The notes beneath the pieces are model-generated. The model was not told where the DNA came from and searched no databases. It saw nothing but the letters and a program-made list of their open reading frames with translations. The position numbers were made by a program, and so were the translations under genes. This document shows, piece after piece, positions 10,119 to 20,076 of a stretch of DNA of 64,000 nucleotides. The stretch lies in contig CAUYUJ010003417.1 in assembly GCA_963575745.1 (NCBI GenBank), positions 1 to 64,000 on the forward strand, written 5' to 3'. The stretch comes from Prorocentrum cordatum (Eukaryota > Sar > Dinophyceae > Prorocentrales > Prorocentraceae). Within the stretch, counting starts at the first letter, position 1; every line of letters starts with the position of its first letter.

Positions 10119-10751
10119 GAAACGATCGACAAGTTCGCTGATCATGGCCCCCTCAAGTCTGTCGATTACCAGTGGGGTATCGAGGAGGCCAAAATCAGGC
10201 TGGCCTTGGATGATGTATACAGCTAGAACGGCAACTGTCTCAAGTACTTGAGTGGCGTGATTACGCCTGTTAAGCTTCGTGCTCTCACCGTAACGCGTTC
10301 GTTTGAGGCTGAAGAGCTGGTGCTTGTCCCACTCTCTTCGGCAATCTACTTGAAGAAGCAGACTGATATAGTTCAGTGTGGGCATGTGTTCATGAAGACA
10401 CACAAGGACCCCAAGGGATTGACGTTCAATATCGTGTTGGCCCCCAGTGGTGGCATCGAGATGCCTAAGGCTGAGACGAACACTGGCGTTGGAGGGCTGA
10501 AGCAGGCACCGTCTTCGCTCGTCACCCCCTTCTGGCTCGTACAGGATTCAGGTGAGCACGGCGCCCCCAACATGAAGCTCCTGACCGTCAAGTCTACAGC
10601 TGCCCCATCAGTGTATGTACCAATTTTGACAAACAAGTGCGCCATCAACAAGGGCGATGTCCTTAGCGCCCAGCTGGCATCGCTCATGCCCAAGCGCAAG
10701 GTAGACGATGTGCCTGCTGCGCCCGCGGCTAAGAAGGCCAGGAAGCGATGA
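10119..10751 (+). CDS. Element ORF 2 / C-terminal part of ORF 1, with an in-frame UAG
   Basis: An open frame reads ETIDKFADHGPLKSVDYQWG, meets TAG at about 10225 after LALDDVYS, then continues NGNCLKYLSGVITPVKL to a natural end rich in basic residues (PAAKKARKR, a likely nuclear localisation signal). If the TAG is a mutated Gln codon or a sequencing error, segments 8338-10751 would form one protein of about 770 residues. An ATG at 10113 precedes it and could be an independent start. The function is unknown; the C-terminal signal fits a nuclear DNA-associated role. Confidence 0.55.
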
Positions 10752-11422
10752 GGCTCGCGTGTTGGCAGCATCGGTTACACATACCATGTGTCGTGGGGGG
10801 TGTTTATGAAATGTATGAAAGCATCGTCGGTATCGTTCCTCTGCAATCGTTGCATCATTGCGTCAACACGCATCGGACTCGTCTGCAATTGTCCATTGCA
10901 TCGGCCCGCAGGCGTTTGGCTGTGTCCAAGCGAGTGCGCGCTGCATCCGCGCACGCACTGCAGCTGCAGATGGCAGTGAGCGTGCAGCTCCGCACGGTCA
11001 TCGAGGGGGGCGGCCTTAAGGATCGCGAGCCATGGGTCCCGAGGGCGGTGATGCATACGGCAGGGGGGCTCTTCGTGGAGCTGTCGAGAGCGGATAGGCA
11101 GCTGCAAAAATTTATATCTGCGCCCAACCCCACCAAGAGCCAATCGCCTCTGGCGACAAATTCGTTTTTCGATCAGGTCTTGAAGATGCGCAACGCCGCT
11201 TGCACCGAGGCCATTTGGGATCACTTGAAGCAGGCCGACCCATTGCTTCAGCAAGATTGCGACAGGGTCAGCGTCATTAAGAACAATAGGAGTTCTCTGG
11301 ATATGTCGCAATCGTGGACGCTTCGCGCATTCCCACCAGGGGAGGAGGAAGGAGAGGAGGAGGATGAGACATTGGATGATGAGGTGGAGTGGCGGGGGAG
11401 GGGGGCGAGGAGGAGGGGCTGA
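10748..11422 (+). CDS. Element ORF 3, unknown 224-residue protein
   Basis: The ATG overlaps the stop of the preceding frame (ATGA). The central part (GGGLKDREPWVPRAVMHTAG, FFDQVLKMRNAACTEAIWDH) has normal composition and looks coding, while the last 30 residues run into a Glu/Arg-rich tract made by GGAGGA repeats. An internal ATG near 10970 is an alternative start. No family is recognised. Confidence 0.5.
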   Translation: MRLACWQHRLHIPCVVGGVYEMYESIVGIVPLQSLHHCVNTHRTRLQLSIASARRRLAVSKRVRAASAHALQLQMAVSVQLRTVIEGGGLKDREPWVPRAVMHTAGGLFVELSRADRQLQKFISAPNPTKSQSPLATNSFFDQVLKMRNAACTEAIWDHLKQADPLLQQDCDRVSVIKNNRSSLDMSQSWTLRAFPPGEEEGEEEDETLDDEVEWRGRGARRRG

Positions 11423-11849
11423 AACAGAGGGGGATGGTGGAGGAGAAATTGGAGGAGGGAAAAGGGGGAGGAGGACGGAGCATAAGGATGACAAAAAAAG
11501 GATGAGGAGGAGGAATAGGAGATGCCTTAATTCGCTTGCGTGAATAGGCCGCTCTTGGACCACTCTTGGATCGATCTCTTGACCTTGAGACTTCTTGGGC
11601 AATCTTGGATCGCGTGATATCTTGGGCAAGCTTGGGCAATCTTGGGTCGCGTGATATACATGCCTGCATGTTGAGGCATCGCGTGATATTGGGACATATC
11701 CGTGGACATCTTGAAGTGTATATGAGCCCTTCTTGGAACCACCGTCCAGGCAAACCACTCCCCCAAGGGGGTGAAGGGCGTAGAAGAGAACGCATTCTAG
11801 ACATGTGCCCTAACGGGATGGTGGTCTACCAGAAACTGTCTCGATATAT
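11423..11849. other. Spacer with short TTGGGCAATC tandem repeats
   Basis: Purine-rich GGA DNA, then repeated CTTGGGCAATCTTGG and CGCGTGATAT words between about 11,560 and 11,720. No gene is seen. Confidence 0.5.
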
Positions 11850-12449
11850 ATGCCCGCAGTCCAGTGCGACCATGGTGATGAGCATTTGCATCACGATGCA
11901 GTTACCTTGAAGCTTCTGTTTGAGCTGAATGCTACTAAGAAGGTGTGGGTCGAATGTACGCCAACGGGACTTGAGTACATACGGGTTGCATCTATCGCAG
12001 CAGCGGTTGCATGCAGTCAGGAGGCAACACATCGCTTGCGGTCAGCACCAGCAGGGGTGGAAGGTGTGAGATGCGACAAACGTCGCAGGACGGTGTTCAT
12101 GGTGGTCGACGGCAAGCGTCTGCAGGAGCGAGTGGACGATTGGACTCCCACGTACATCAACAACGCAGCCCAATCCCTTTGTGATCGCTTAGATAACGAG
12201 GCACGTGATGAGGCTGAAGCTGATGGGTCCGAGGAGTACTATGACCCGCCAGTCGCAGCAGGCGATGGCTCGCCACCAGGCGATGGCTCGCCACCAGGCG
12301 ATGGCTCGCCACCAGGCGATGGTTCGCCAGGCGTTGGTTCGCCGCCAGGTGATGGTTCGCCAGGCGATGGTTCGCCACCAGGTGATGGGCCGCCCTCTGG
12401 TTCCACTCGCCGACGGGAGATGCGCGAGACGACGCTTAGCTTCCAGTAG
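11850..12449 (+). CDS. Element ORF 4, 199 residues with a GDGSPP repeat tail
   Basis: ATG in MPAVQCDHGDEHLHHDAV begins an N-terminal domain of about 130 residues of normal composition (LLFELNATKKVWVECTP, FMVVDGKRLQERVDDWTPTY), then an acidic linker and about nine Gly-Asp-Gly-Ser-Pro-Pro repeats from a near-perfect 18-bp DNA repeat (12,262-12,387). The repeats suggest a disordered or extended tail. The short basic C-terminus is RRREMRETTLSFQ. No family is recognised. Confidence 0.6.
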   Translation: MPAVQCDHGDEHLHHDAVTLKLLFELNATKKVWVECTPTGLEYIRVASIAAAVACSQEATHRLRSAPAGVEGVRCDKRRRTVFMVVDGKRLQERVDDWTPTYINNAAQSLCDRLDNEARDEAEADGSEEYYDPPVAAGDGSPPGDGSPPGDGSPPGDGSPGVGSPPGDGSPGDGSPPGDGPPSGSTRRREMRETTLSFQ

Positions 12450-12523
12450 CTCCACTCCCTCTTCGCCTTCCCACCTCCCCTTCCCTCTCCCTCCAATCTC
12501 TATTCGATTTTTGCCTCGCGTGC

Positions 12524-13541
12524 TCAGTCCGAATCTGGCCCCGCTGGCGGCGGGGACTCAGTAACAGAACTCAGTTCAAGATGCGGAGGGCCATCGTCGC
12601 GCATGCCGCTGTTCGGCACATCGGCGTCCCTGCCCATGCTCACGCCCTTGCCCTCGTCGGGGCCCTTGCCGCCATCGTAGCCCCCGCCGCTGTCGAGGGC
12701 CGTCGCCTTGCCCTTACCACCGTCGTTAATGCTCTTGCCACCGTTGTAGCCCTCGCCATCGTCGTAGCCCTGGCCACCGTCGTAGACCTTGTCACCGTCG
12801 GTGCTGCCCTTGCTACCATCGTAGCCCTTGCCACCGTCGTAGTAGCCCATGGCCTCGTCGTCGATGCCCGTGCCACCGTCGTAGCTTGTACAGCCGCGAC
12901 CGATGCCATCAGCACCCTTGCCATCGTCGTAGCCCTTTTCGTAGCCCTTGTCGTAGCCCTTGTCGTAGCCATTGACGTAGCCCGTGTCGTAGACCGTGTC
13001 GTAGCCCTTGCTCGAGCTGCCGTACGGGTCGTAGCCTTTGTCGCTGCCCTTGCCGCCGTCGTAGCCTTTGTCGAAGCCCTTGCTCGAGCTGCCCTTGGCG
13101 CTGCCCGTGCCACCGTCGCCCTTGTCGTCGGCCTTGCCGCTGTCCGACATCGTGTCCTGCAGCCCGTCACGCTGCTCCTTCGCCAGCCCGGTGTGGCCGT
13201 TGCCGCTGTCGCCGTCTTTGTCGCGGCCCTTGCCGCTGCCGTCATTCTCGCGGCCCTTGCCACTGTCGTAGCCCTTGCCCTTGCCACCGTCGTAGCCCTT
13301 GCCCTTGCCATCGTCGTAACCCTTGCCACCGTCGTCGTAGCCCTTGCCATACTGTCGTAGCCCGTGTCGTAGCCCTTGTCGTAGCCTTTGTCGTAGCCCT
13401 TGTCGTAGCCTTTGTCGTAGCCCTTGTCGTAGCCTTTGTCGTAGCCACTGTTGTCGTAGCCACTGTTGTCGCAGTCGTGGCCCTTAATCAAGAGCTCGGT
13501 GACGTCGAGCAGCCTGTCTGTGATCCGCCGCTCCCGCTGGA
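12524..13541 (-). CDS. Tyr-Asp-Gly-Lys repeat protein (minus strand), frame broken
   Basis: From about 13,541 a frame opens after a CATACAG acceptor with ELQRERRITDRLLDVTELL, followed by many GYDKGYDKG repeats. The frame breaks near 13,350, and a second frame continues with KGYDDGKGKGYDGGKG, TGLAKEQRDGLQDTMSDSGK and more YDGGKG repeats, ending SVTESPPPAGPDSD. It shares the repeat type, the RxxDxLLDxxEL segment and the LDGLQDxMSDxGKAD segment with the + strand gene at 14,429, so the two are paralogous. The break means this copy is a pseudogene or contains a base error. An upstream exon was not resolved. Confidence 0.5.
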
Positions 13542-14428
13542 GCTCCTGTATGGAGGGCGAAAATCCGCCGACCTCCCTCCTCCTCCTCCTTCTCCTCCTC
13601 CTCCTTTCCCTCCCCCTCCTCCTCCTCCTCCTCCTCTTATTCCTTCTCCTTCTCCTCTTCCTCCTCATCATCCTCGTCTTCCTCCTCGTCCTCCTCATCC
13701 CCCTTCATCCTTCTCCTGTGGCTCTCACCCCAGCAGTCCTCGTGCAGGCGGCTCAGCGCCTCGGCGCTGCCATGGCACGCTATGGCCGCGCGCGCCACCG
13801 TGCGCGGCCGCGCCCCCCTGGGAGGAGAAAGGGGTCCTCCAGGGGGCCTCGGTCCAGATACAGCAGCGCGCGCAAATGGGGGGAGGGGGGGGGGGGGATT
13901 CAGGTGAGGGGGCGATTCGGGTGAGGGGGCGTGGCTGCGTCGCGAATCGTTTCGCGCTGTGCACTCATGGGTGCATGCAGCAATGCATGCGTTGTTTCAG
14001 AGTTGACTTGGGGATGTGAACTTGAAAATGAGATGCGTTAACATCGTCGTCTGCGTTCGCTCGAGACAGCCTCACAATTAACTCAGCATCACACGACCTC
14101 ACAATGAACTCAGTACCGCGAACCATGATGTTGGTTATGGTATGCCATGCAATGCTACGCTATGATGTGAATATCCTTCCCCGACCTCATCCCCCTCCGT
14201 TGCCACCGCCGTTTAGGCCCGAGCGTTGCTTGGGTCGCGACAGTGCGCGACCAGCTGCAGCGCTCCACGCGCAGCAGCTACCAGCGCTCCGCGCGCAGCA
14301 GCACCAGCTGCATCAGCACCACCAGTGCATCCAGCAGCTCCACGCGCAGCAGCACCAGCTGCAGCAGCGCCACCAGTGCAACCAGCAGCACCACCCGCAG
14401 CAGCATCACCAGTGCAACCAGCAGCACC
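13542..14428. other. Spacer between the head-to-head YDGK repeat genes
   Basis: CT-rich tract at 13,570-13,710, then GC-rich sequence. From about 14,226 to 14,428 lie CAGCAGCACCAGCTGCAGCAG-type repeats of about 27-30 bp. It probably holds the promoters or first exons of both divergent genes. Confidence 0.45.
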
Positions 14429-15700
14429 ATGGCGGACGAGACCGCGGTGACGCTGCTCCTGGAGGCGGCGGAGGATCTCAGCCAGCGGCGGCGCGCCGCG
14501 GCCGCCAAGGTCTTGCAGCCCACCAGCAAGGTGGCCCCTCGGCCGCCAAGCACGCCGCCGACGGCGAAGGTCTTGGCGAAGTACGATCGCTCGCGCGTGG
14601 CCGACGGCTTGCTCGATGATCTCGAGTTGGCGCCCGCGCTGGATCCCGAGTTGAACTCGTTCCAGGGCCTGCAGGAGTTCATGGACGACGGCGATGGCGA
14701 CGACACGGGCTACGACTACGCCAGCTACGACGGTGGCAAGGGCATCACCGACGGTGGCAAGGGCTACGGCGGTGGCAAAGGCAGCTCGAGCAAGGGCTTC
14801 GACAAGGGCCACGACGATGGCAAGGGCAGCGGCGCAGGCTACGACATCGACAAGGGCCGCGACAAAGGCTACCACGGTGACAGGGGCGACGTGGGCTACG
14901 ACGGTGGCAAGGGCGACAAGGGCTACGACCGCCGCTACGACCCGTACAGCTCCAAGTGGTATGACCACCACAGCTCGTGGTACGACCGCGACGACGATGA
15001 CTACGACAACAGGTGGTACGACCGCAGGCGCTGGGGCGACTACGACAAGGGCTCGAGCAAGGGCTACGACAACAGAGGCTACGACAGCAAGGGCTACGAC
15101 AAGAGTGGCAACTACCAGCGTGGCTACGACAACCGTGGTTACAACAACCGTGGCTACGACAACCGCGGATACGACAGCAGTGGCTACGACAACCGTGGCT
15201 ACGACAACTACGGCAACAGTGGCTACGACAGCCGTGACTACGACCGCAAGGGCGACAAGGGCTACGATCGCAAGGGCGACAAGGGCTACGATCGCAAGGG
15301 CTACGACGTCGGCAAGGGCTACGACGGTGACACGGGCTACGGCGGTGATCCAAGCTACGACCGTGGCGATACAGGCTACGACAGTGGCAAGGGCATCGAC
15401 AGTGGGAAGGGCCACGACGGCGGCATGGGCGATAAAGGCTACGACGGCGGCAAGGGCTGGCGCGAGGAGAAGTCCCGCGGCGGGCGCCACACCAGGCCGG
15501 CGAAGGCCCTTGCCACCAAGGAGCAGCTGGACGGGCTGCAGGACCTGATGTCGGACCGCGGCAAGGCCGACTACGTCAGGTGGAGCAAGCGGACGCACTG
15601 GCGCATATGGGTGGAGGAAAACAATGCAGATCTAGTTCTATCGGGCCCCCTCATCCCTCCTCCTTCAACGGTTCTTACCAAGGACGAGGGGGAAGGATGA
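14429..15700 (+). CDS. Tyr-Asp-Gly-Lys repeat protein (423 residues)
   Basis: ATG in a CACCATGG context. Residues 1-90 form an ordinary, partly helical domain (MADETAVTLLLEAAEDL, RSRVADGLLDDLELAPALD). Residues about 95-355 are repeats of GYD(N/D/S)(R/G)G(K/Y) type, rich in Tyr, Asp, Gly and Lys/Arg. The C-terminus (KEQLDGLQDLMSDRGKADY, VRWSKRTHWRIW) is again ordinary. Dense Tyr plus Gly/Lys suggests a disordered, possibly condensate-forming or nucleic-acid-binding protein; this is inference from composition. It is divergently paired with the related minus-strand gene. Confidence 0.65.
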   Translation: MADETAVTLLLEAAEDLSQRRRAAAAKVLQPTSKVAPRPPSTPPTAKVLAKYDRSRVADGLLDDLELAPALDPELNSFQGLQEFMDDGDGDDTGYDYASYDGGKGITDGGKGYGGGKGSSSKGFDKGHDDGKGSGAGYDIDKGRDKGYHGDRGDVGYDGGKGDKGYDRRYDPYSSKWYDHHSSWYDRDDDDYDNRWYDRRRWGDYDKGSSKGYDNRGYDSKGYDKSGNYQRGYDNRGYNNRGYDNRGYDSSGYDNRGYDNYGNSGYDSRDYDRKGDKGYDRKGDKGYDRKGYDVGKGYDGDTGYGGDPSYDRGDTGYDSGKGIDSGKGHDGGMGDKGYDGGKGWREEKSRGGRHTRPAKALATKEQLDGLQDLMSDRGKADYVRWSKRTHWRIWVEENNADLVLSGPLIPPPSTVLTKDEGEG

Positions 15701-15920
15701 GGACCAATAACTGGATATGTAATGTGTTCCTCCTCCCGACATCTGGGCGGAGGCGGCTGTTCGCCGCTGGTCAGCAGCGCCAGACACCACTACCAAAGCG
15801 GCGCCGAAGCCGCCGCTGTCGCATTAATGTGCCGCCACCAGCGCGGCAGCAAGCGTGGAGTTCATTCTAGACCGCGCGCTGCCTCTCCTCCGTCGGGCAT
15901 GATCTATTATGGTGGGGGTT
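15701..15920. other. Spacer before the hairpin array
   Basis: Mixed-composition sequence with no convincing ORF or repeat. Confidence 0.4.
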
Positions 15921-16213
15921 GTCGTATGTAAGATTCTAGCATGCGACGCAGTTGTCGTATGTAAGATTCTAACATGCGACAAAGTTGTCGTATGTAAGAT
16001 TCTTACATACGACACCGTTGTCGTATGTAAGATTCTAACATACGACGGATGTGTTAATATAATCCTTATGATATATCAGAGCGATATGTCGTATGTACGA
16101 TTCTTACATACGACAACGTTGTCGTATGTAAGATTCGGACATACGACAGATTTGTCGTATGTAAGATTCTGACATACGACAGATTTGTCGTATGTGAGAT
16201 TCTGACATACGAC
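15921..16213. repeat. Array of eight 27-bp palindromic units, 33-bp period, in two blocks of four
   Basis: Units start at 15921, 15954, 15987 and 16020, then 16088, 16121, 16154 and 16187. Each is GTCGTATGTAAGA followed by TTCTnACATACGAC, a near-perfect hairpin, with a 6-bp spacer. The two blocks are separated by 41 bp of AT-rich DNA (16047-16087). Spacing within blocks is exact. It lies between the element's protein genes and is intergenic by position. Function is unknown; an iteron-like replication origin, a binding-site array for a dimeric protein or a recombination site are options. Confidence 0.9.
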
Positions 16214-17373
16214 ACCGAGGATTTGAGCTCATGTTTAAAGTAAACTTCGGGGGTCTCCATCTCGCTCGTGGTCGACGTTGTGCCTAGAATTGGCTTGTCT
16301 GCTTGGCTGCGCTGCCCGCGGCTGCGCTGGATCATGTTGATAAGTGATGTATGAGCGTGGCGTGAGCGAGAATAAGGGGAAGTGGGATGAGAGGAGGATG
16401 CGCGGGAGAAGGAGGACAAGGAGAAGGAGAGGGGGGAGGATTCTGAGGAGGAGGTGGGGGGTGAGGAGGAGGAGGAGGGGAAGGCCCATCCTCCCCCTCA
16501 TCCTCATCCTCCCCCTCCTACCTTTATCCTCCTCCTCCTCCTCCTCCGCCGCCGCCTCCTCCTCCTCCTCCTCCTTCTCCTCCGCCTCATCACCCTCCTC
16601 ATCTTCCCCCGCCTCCTCCTCCTCCTCTGCCTCCTCTTCCTCATCCTCATTCTCCTCCTCATCATCCTCATTCTCCTCATTCTTACTCCGTCTCATGCTC
16701 GCCCTCTTCATTCTCATCGTGTCTCCTCCTCGTCCCCGCCGTCGCCGTCGAAGCCGTCGCCTGCGCCGTCATCTGCGCGCGCGGTGCAGGAGAGGGCGGC
16801 GGCCACCGTGACGACCACGATTGAACGACAACGAGGATGAGGAGGAGTAGGAGGAGGAGCATGGGGAGGAGCAGGACAAGGAGCACGCGGACGAAGAGGG
16901 GAACGATGGGGAGGAGGAGGAGGAGGAGGAGGAGGAGGAGGGGGAAGAAGATGAGGAGGAGCAATTGCCATGGCGGCTGCGATAGCGACGGCGACGGCGA
17001 AGAGTTGGTGGCGACGAGTTGGCTGCGACGAGTTCGACGGCGGCGGAGACGACTGCGGGGGCGTCTCATCCTGCTCCTCCTCCTGCTCGCCCTCCCCCTT
17101 CTCCTCGTCCTCGTCCTCCTTCTCCTCCTCCCTATCCCTCCTCACCATTCTCATCCCCATCATCCTCCTCCTCCGTCTCATTCACCTCCACCGCCTAACC
17201 CTCCTCATCCTATTCTTATTTCTCCTCGTCCTCATTCGTATTCGTGTCATCGGTCTCTCCGCAGGGTGCTTTATCGCGCGAAAAGCTGCAACGATAACCT
17301 GAAGGCTCACATACATGCGTTTGCACGCACAACCCCAACGAGCCCCCATCTAAGTACGCCCCGACACCCACAC
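16214..17373. other. Low-complexity spacer in the element
   Basis: Alternating GGA-rich and CCT-rich tracts (16,380-16,730; 16,830-17,250). Glu-, Ser- and Leu-rich ORFs here follow from composition. No gene is supported. Confidence 0.6.
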
Positions 17374-17571
17374 TCAGGCGGCGTATTCACCGATACCCAA
17401 GGCCTTGCGCCCCCGCGCACGATCGGCAGCACCTGCCTCCACAAGGCGATTATTCGCCCGATCAACCGCACCCTTACACATCTTGGCGTTGTCCAAGAGC
17501 AACGTGAACGAATCCGCGGCCTGCTCCGCCTTCTTCGCGAGCTTCTCAACCTTCTTGTATGCAGCGTCTGC
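17374..17571 (-). CDS. Small coiled-coil protein 1, exon 2
   Basis: Encodes ADAAYKKVEKLAKKAEQAAD and LVEAGAADRARGRKALGIG up to the stop. Heptad-like Ala/Leu/Lys spacing indicates a coiled coil. It joins exon 1 (17996-18136) by a 424-nt GC-AG intron with AAG|GCAG on both sides, phase 0. Confidence 0.6.
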   Translation of the reverse strand, partial: ADAAYKKVEKLAKKAEQAADSFTLLLDNAKMCKGAVDRANNRLVEAGAADRARGRKALGIGEYAA

Positions 17572-17995
17572 CTTTCGAGTGGGCATGGACGGGGTTCAGA
17601 CGTGGCGTTGACACGCCGTTGCTACGCGCGGCCGTTCGCCCAACCGCTTGAGACCATGCGACCGCAGCCGCAACGCCAAGCCAGTGCACAACCAATTTCA
17701 CACCCTGACATCATGATAGTACATACCTGCGTGTCAACGCAACCGAACGCGCATGCATACGACTGCATTGGGCGTTGCCTCAACGCCCCCCCCTCCCCCC
17801 CCCCCCCCATAGTGTCACAAGTGCGCCCTTCGACGCGAACTACTCGCAGCCGATTGCAATGCGTTTCAACACAACCGAACATGCATACAACTGCATCGGG
17901 TGATGCCCAAACGTTTATGCTCTAATCAGCAAATATATTTCGACGTGAATGGATTGCAACCACTTGCAACATGTCATGCATGAGATACTGGCTGC

Positions 17996-18136
17996 CTTGC
18001 GGTCCGCCGTTTTGGACATCTTCTGGCAATGCTGCTTGTGCCTGATCAGGGTATCCAACCTTTCATTGAAGTGCTCCGTGTCCTCCTTGCGGTGCTTGGC
18101 ACGCAGCGCCTTCAAGTCGGCTGACATGGCAGGCAT
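17996..18136 (-). CDS. Small coiled-coil protein 1, exon 1
   Basis: ATG (MPAMSADLKALRAKHRKED) and helical, charged sequence ending KMSKTADRK before a GC donor. With exon 2 the protein is 112 residues and strongly basic. The gene lies head to head with the similar + strand gene starting at 18578. The spliced model is inferred; exon 1 can also be read without splicing to a stop at 17915. Confidence 0.55.
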
Positions 18137-18299
18137 AGTCGCGTACACACGCGCGCGCGCCGCAGCTTACAAGCTGCGTTCTCTCAGCCCTCAACCAACT
18201 CGGCTGCGTGAAAACGCATGTAGTCTGCGACGCGGTCGCATGGCATGAGTGCCAACCATGTGACCACACATCACTGCCCTACTCATACCCCCCCCCCCC

Positions 18300-18340
<41 letters not shown>

Positions 18341-18577
18341 CATCGACGCCGTGATCGGGCACTCCCGTTGCATGTCCACCCCCAGCCGCCTCCTCATCTC
18401 GACCCCTCTCCTGTTCACACCTCTCGCGCCCCCCCCCCCCCCAGCTTACTACATGTCGCCAACGATGGCGGGGCTGAACGTTTGGCAAACCGTCAGCAGC
18501 ATTTGTGGTTCATTCGCCCACCTTTGCGAACCAGTTCACGCGTGGCTTACGCGCCCCCATTTGTGGTTCACGTGTCC
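18137..18577. other. Spacer between the head-to-head coiled-coil genes
   Basis: Contains a poly-C run followed by (CA)n at about 18,290-18,341, and CT/CCC-rich stretches. It probably holds both promoters. Confidence 0.5.
18300..18341. repeat. (CA)n microsatellite
   Basis: About 20 CA dinucleotides directly after a poly-C run. Confidence 0.95.
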
Positions 18578-18724
18578 ATGGGAAAATCAGCGAAGACGAT
18601 CGCGATGGAAGCGCAGGTGCGCTTTGAGCTGCAGGATGAAAAGCAGGAACGCCAGCGGTCAGTGAAGACTGCCAAGGCGGCATTGAAGCATGCCAAAGCA
18701 GCGAAGACGCAGGCTGAGAAGAAG
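18578..18724 (+). CDS. Small coiled-coil protein 2, exon 1
   Basis: ATG (MGKSAKTIAMEAQVRFELQD) and a Lys/Ala/Gln-rich helix ending KTQAEKK before a GC donor. Without splicing it would stop at 18739 after KKAGGC. The 159-nt intron (18725-18883) is bounded by AGGCAG on both sides. Confidence 0.6.
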
Positions 18725-18883
18725 GCAGGCGGCTGTTAACTAACAACAACACAAGGGCCCCTCGAGGCCAGGGGGGAGGGGATGGGCTCTCGAGCCCACC
18801 CCCTTAGTCAATGGCCCCATCGGCGTCGCCAGTCCCACCCGCCTCCGCGCGATCGCCCCCCCCCCCCTCCCCCCCCCCGACAG

Positions 18884-19018
18884 GCAGAGAAGAGGTTCAA
18901 TGCGTTTTTGAAGAGCAAGGACGCGTGGATGAACGCGCTGCTCGACGCGGATGATGCGAGCGCGGCCCACGTTCGGGCCGAGACTGAGCTGGCGCGCGCC
19001 GAGCGCGATGCCCGCTAG
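18884..19018 (+). CDS. Small coiled-coil protein 2, exon 2
   Basis: Continues in phase 0 as AEKRFNAFLKSKDAWMNALL and AETELARAERDAR, stop TAG. The complete protein is 93 residues. The intron sits at the same point (KK|AEK here, RK|ADA in the other gene) as in the minus-strand gene, which suggests a common origin. No family is recognised. Confidence 0.6.
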   Translation, partial: AEKRFNAFLKSKDAWMNALLDADDASAAHVRAETELARAERDAR

Positions 19019-19946
19019 GGGCGTGGGGGCGACGGACGACGGGTGGAGGGGTCAGAGAAAAAACCTGCATGCATCAATGCAAGATGAGTCTGGGATGATA
19101 ATGTCGGCATGATAGCGCAGGTGCCTCGTCCTCCTCCTCATCTTCCCCCTTCTCCTCCTCCTCCCTCCTCCTCCGCCTCCTCCTCCCCCCTCCCTCCCCA
19201 TCCTCATCCTCATCCCCATCCTCGTCCTCCCCATCACATCATTCCCTCTTCGTCCCTCCTCGTCGTTGTCCTCCTGTTGCTGCTGGTGCTGATGCTCTTG
19301 CCCATCCTACTACGCTACTAAGCCGTGCCCCCCCCCCCCATCGCTCCCTCACAACTGCTTCGCACTCTGAATGGCATTGGTGCTATGCGTTTCCGCCTTT
19401 TCGCGTCATAGGATCATCCGACGCCTCGCGATATCTGTAGGATGACGCAGCACCAAAACCCCAAGAGGAACCACATATAGAGCCCCAAGGCCGCAACGGG
19501 GAGGAGGAGAGGGATGAGGAGGGGAAGATGAGGAGGATGAGGCGGAAGAGGAGGAGGATACGGAGGATCGCGACTTTGGGATGCTCCCGACTGGTGAGGT
19601 TAAATCCAGAACGCCAGTTCTGTGAGTGATGTCTTGGGCCGTCCCCTCGGCATCAGCGCGCGCGCACTTAACGAACATGATGATGAGACATATGATGATA
19701 ACAACTGCAGGTGGTCTGCGCTCTTCGTTCGAGTCGGATGGGCTGGCGGGGATACGCGACGCGGCAACACTTACATCGCCATATACGCGTCGGTTCTATG
19801 TATGCCAAGATGCATGCAACCCGTTGCAGGTGGTAGACTCGCACTGCCATCCGACACCAATCTTCGATGCGTGGGGCATTGCAAGTTGGCATCAGTTGGT
19901 GTCGGGTTCTCGTTTCGAATATAGATCACACAGGCCCGCGTCGCAT
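19019..19946. other. Spacer in the element
   Basis: CT-rich (19,120-19,260) and GGA-rich (about 19,500-19,565) tracts. One frame from 19,626 reads through TTAGGLRSSFESDGLAGIRD to 20,060 with fair composition but no clear family; not annotated as a gene. Confidence 0.4.
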
Positions 19947-19959
19947 AGCCATTTGGGCT
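19947..19959 (+). promoter_or_regulatory. Spliced-leader-like motif before element ORF 5
   Basis: AGCCATTTGGGCT, identical to the 13-mer before the transposase gene and one base from AGCCATTTTGGCT in the dinoflagellate spliced leader. It is 98 nt upstream of the ATG at 20057. Confidence 0.55.
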
Positions 19960-20036
19960 CGACCGCGATCGATCGCGATCTACCGCGAGGCGCGATCTTT
20001 CGCGAGGCGCGACCTACCGCGAGGCGCGAGGCGCGA

Positions 20037-20076
20037 AGGTTCGGAACTGTCGTCATATGACGACGGTTCCGAACCT
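20037..20076. repeat. 40-nt palindrome centred on a start codon
   Basis: Two 20-nt arms with one mismatch meet at CAT|ATG. The ATG at 20057-20059 is the first codon of element ORF 5. It is preceded by repeated GCGAGGCGCGA words. Confidence 0.85.

Noticed and set aside
13660-13880. Minus-strand exon reading AIACHGSAEALSRLHEDCWG
   Set aside because: Plausible upstream exon of the minus-strand YDGK gene, but no phase-consistent join could be shown.
15921-16213. CRISPR array
   Set aside because: Spacers are only 6 bp and not unique; the units are palindromes in a eukaryotic element.
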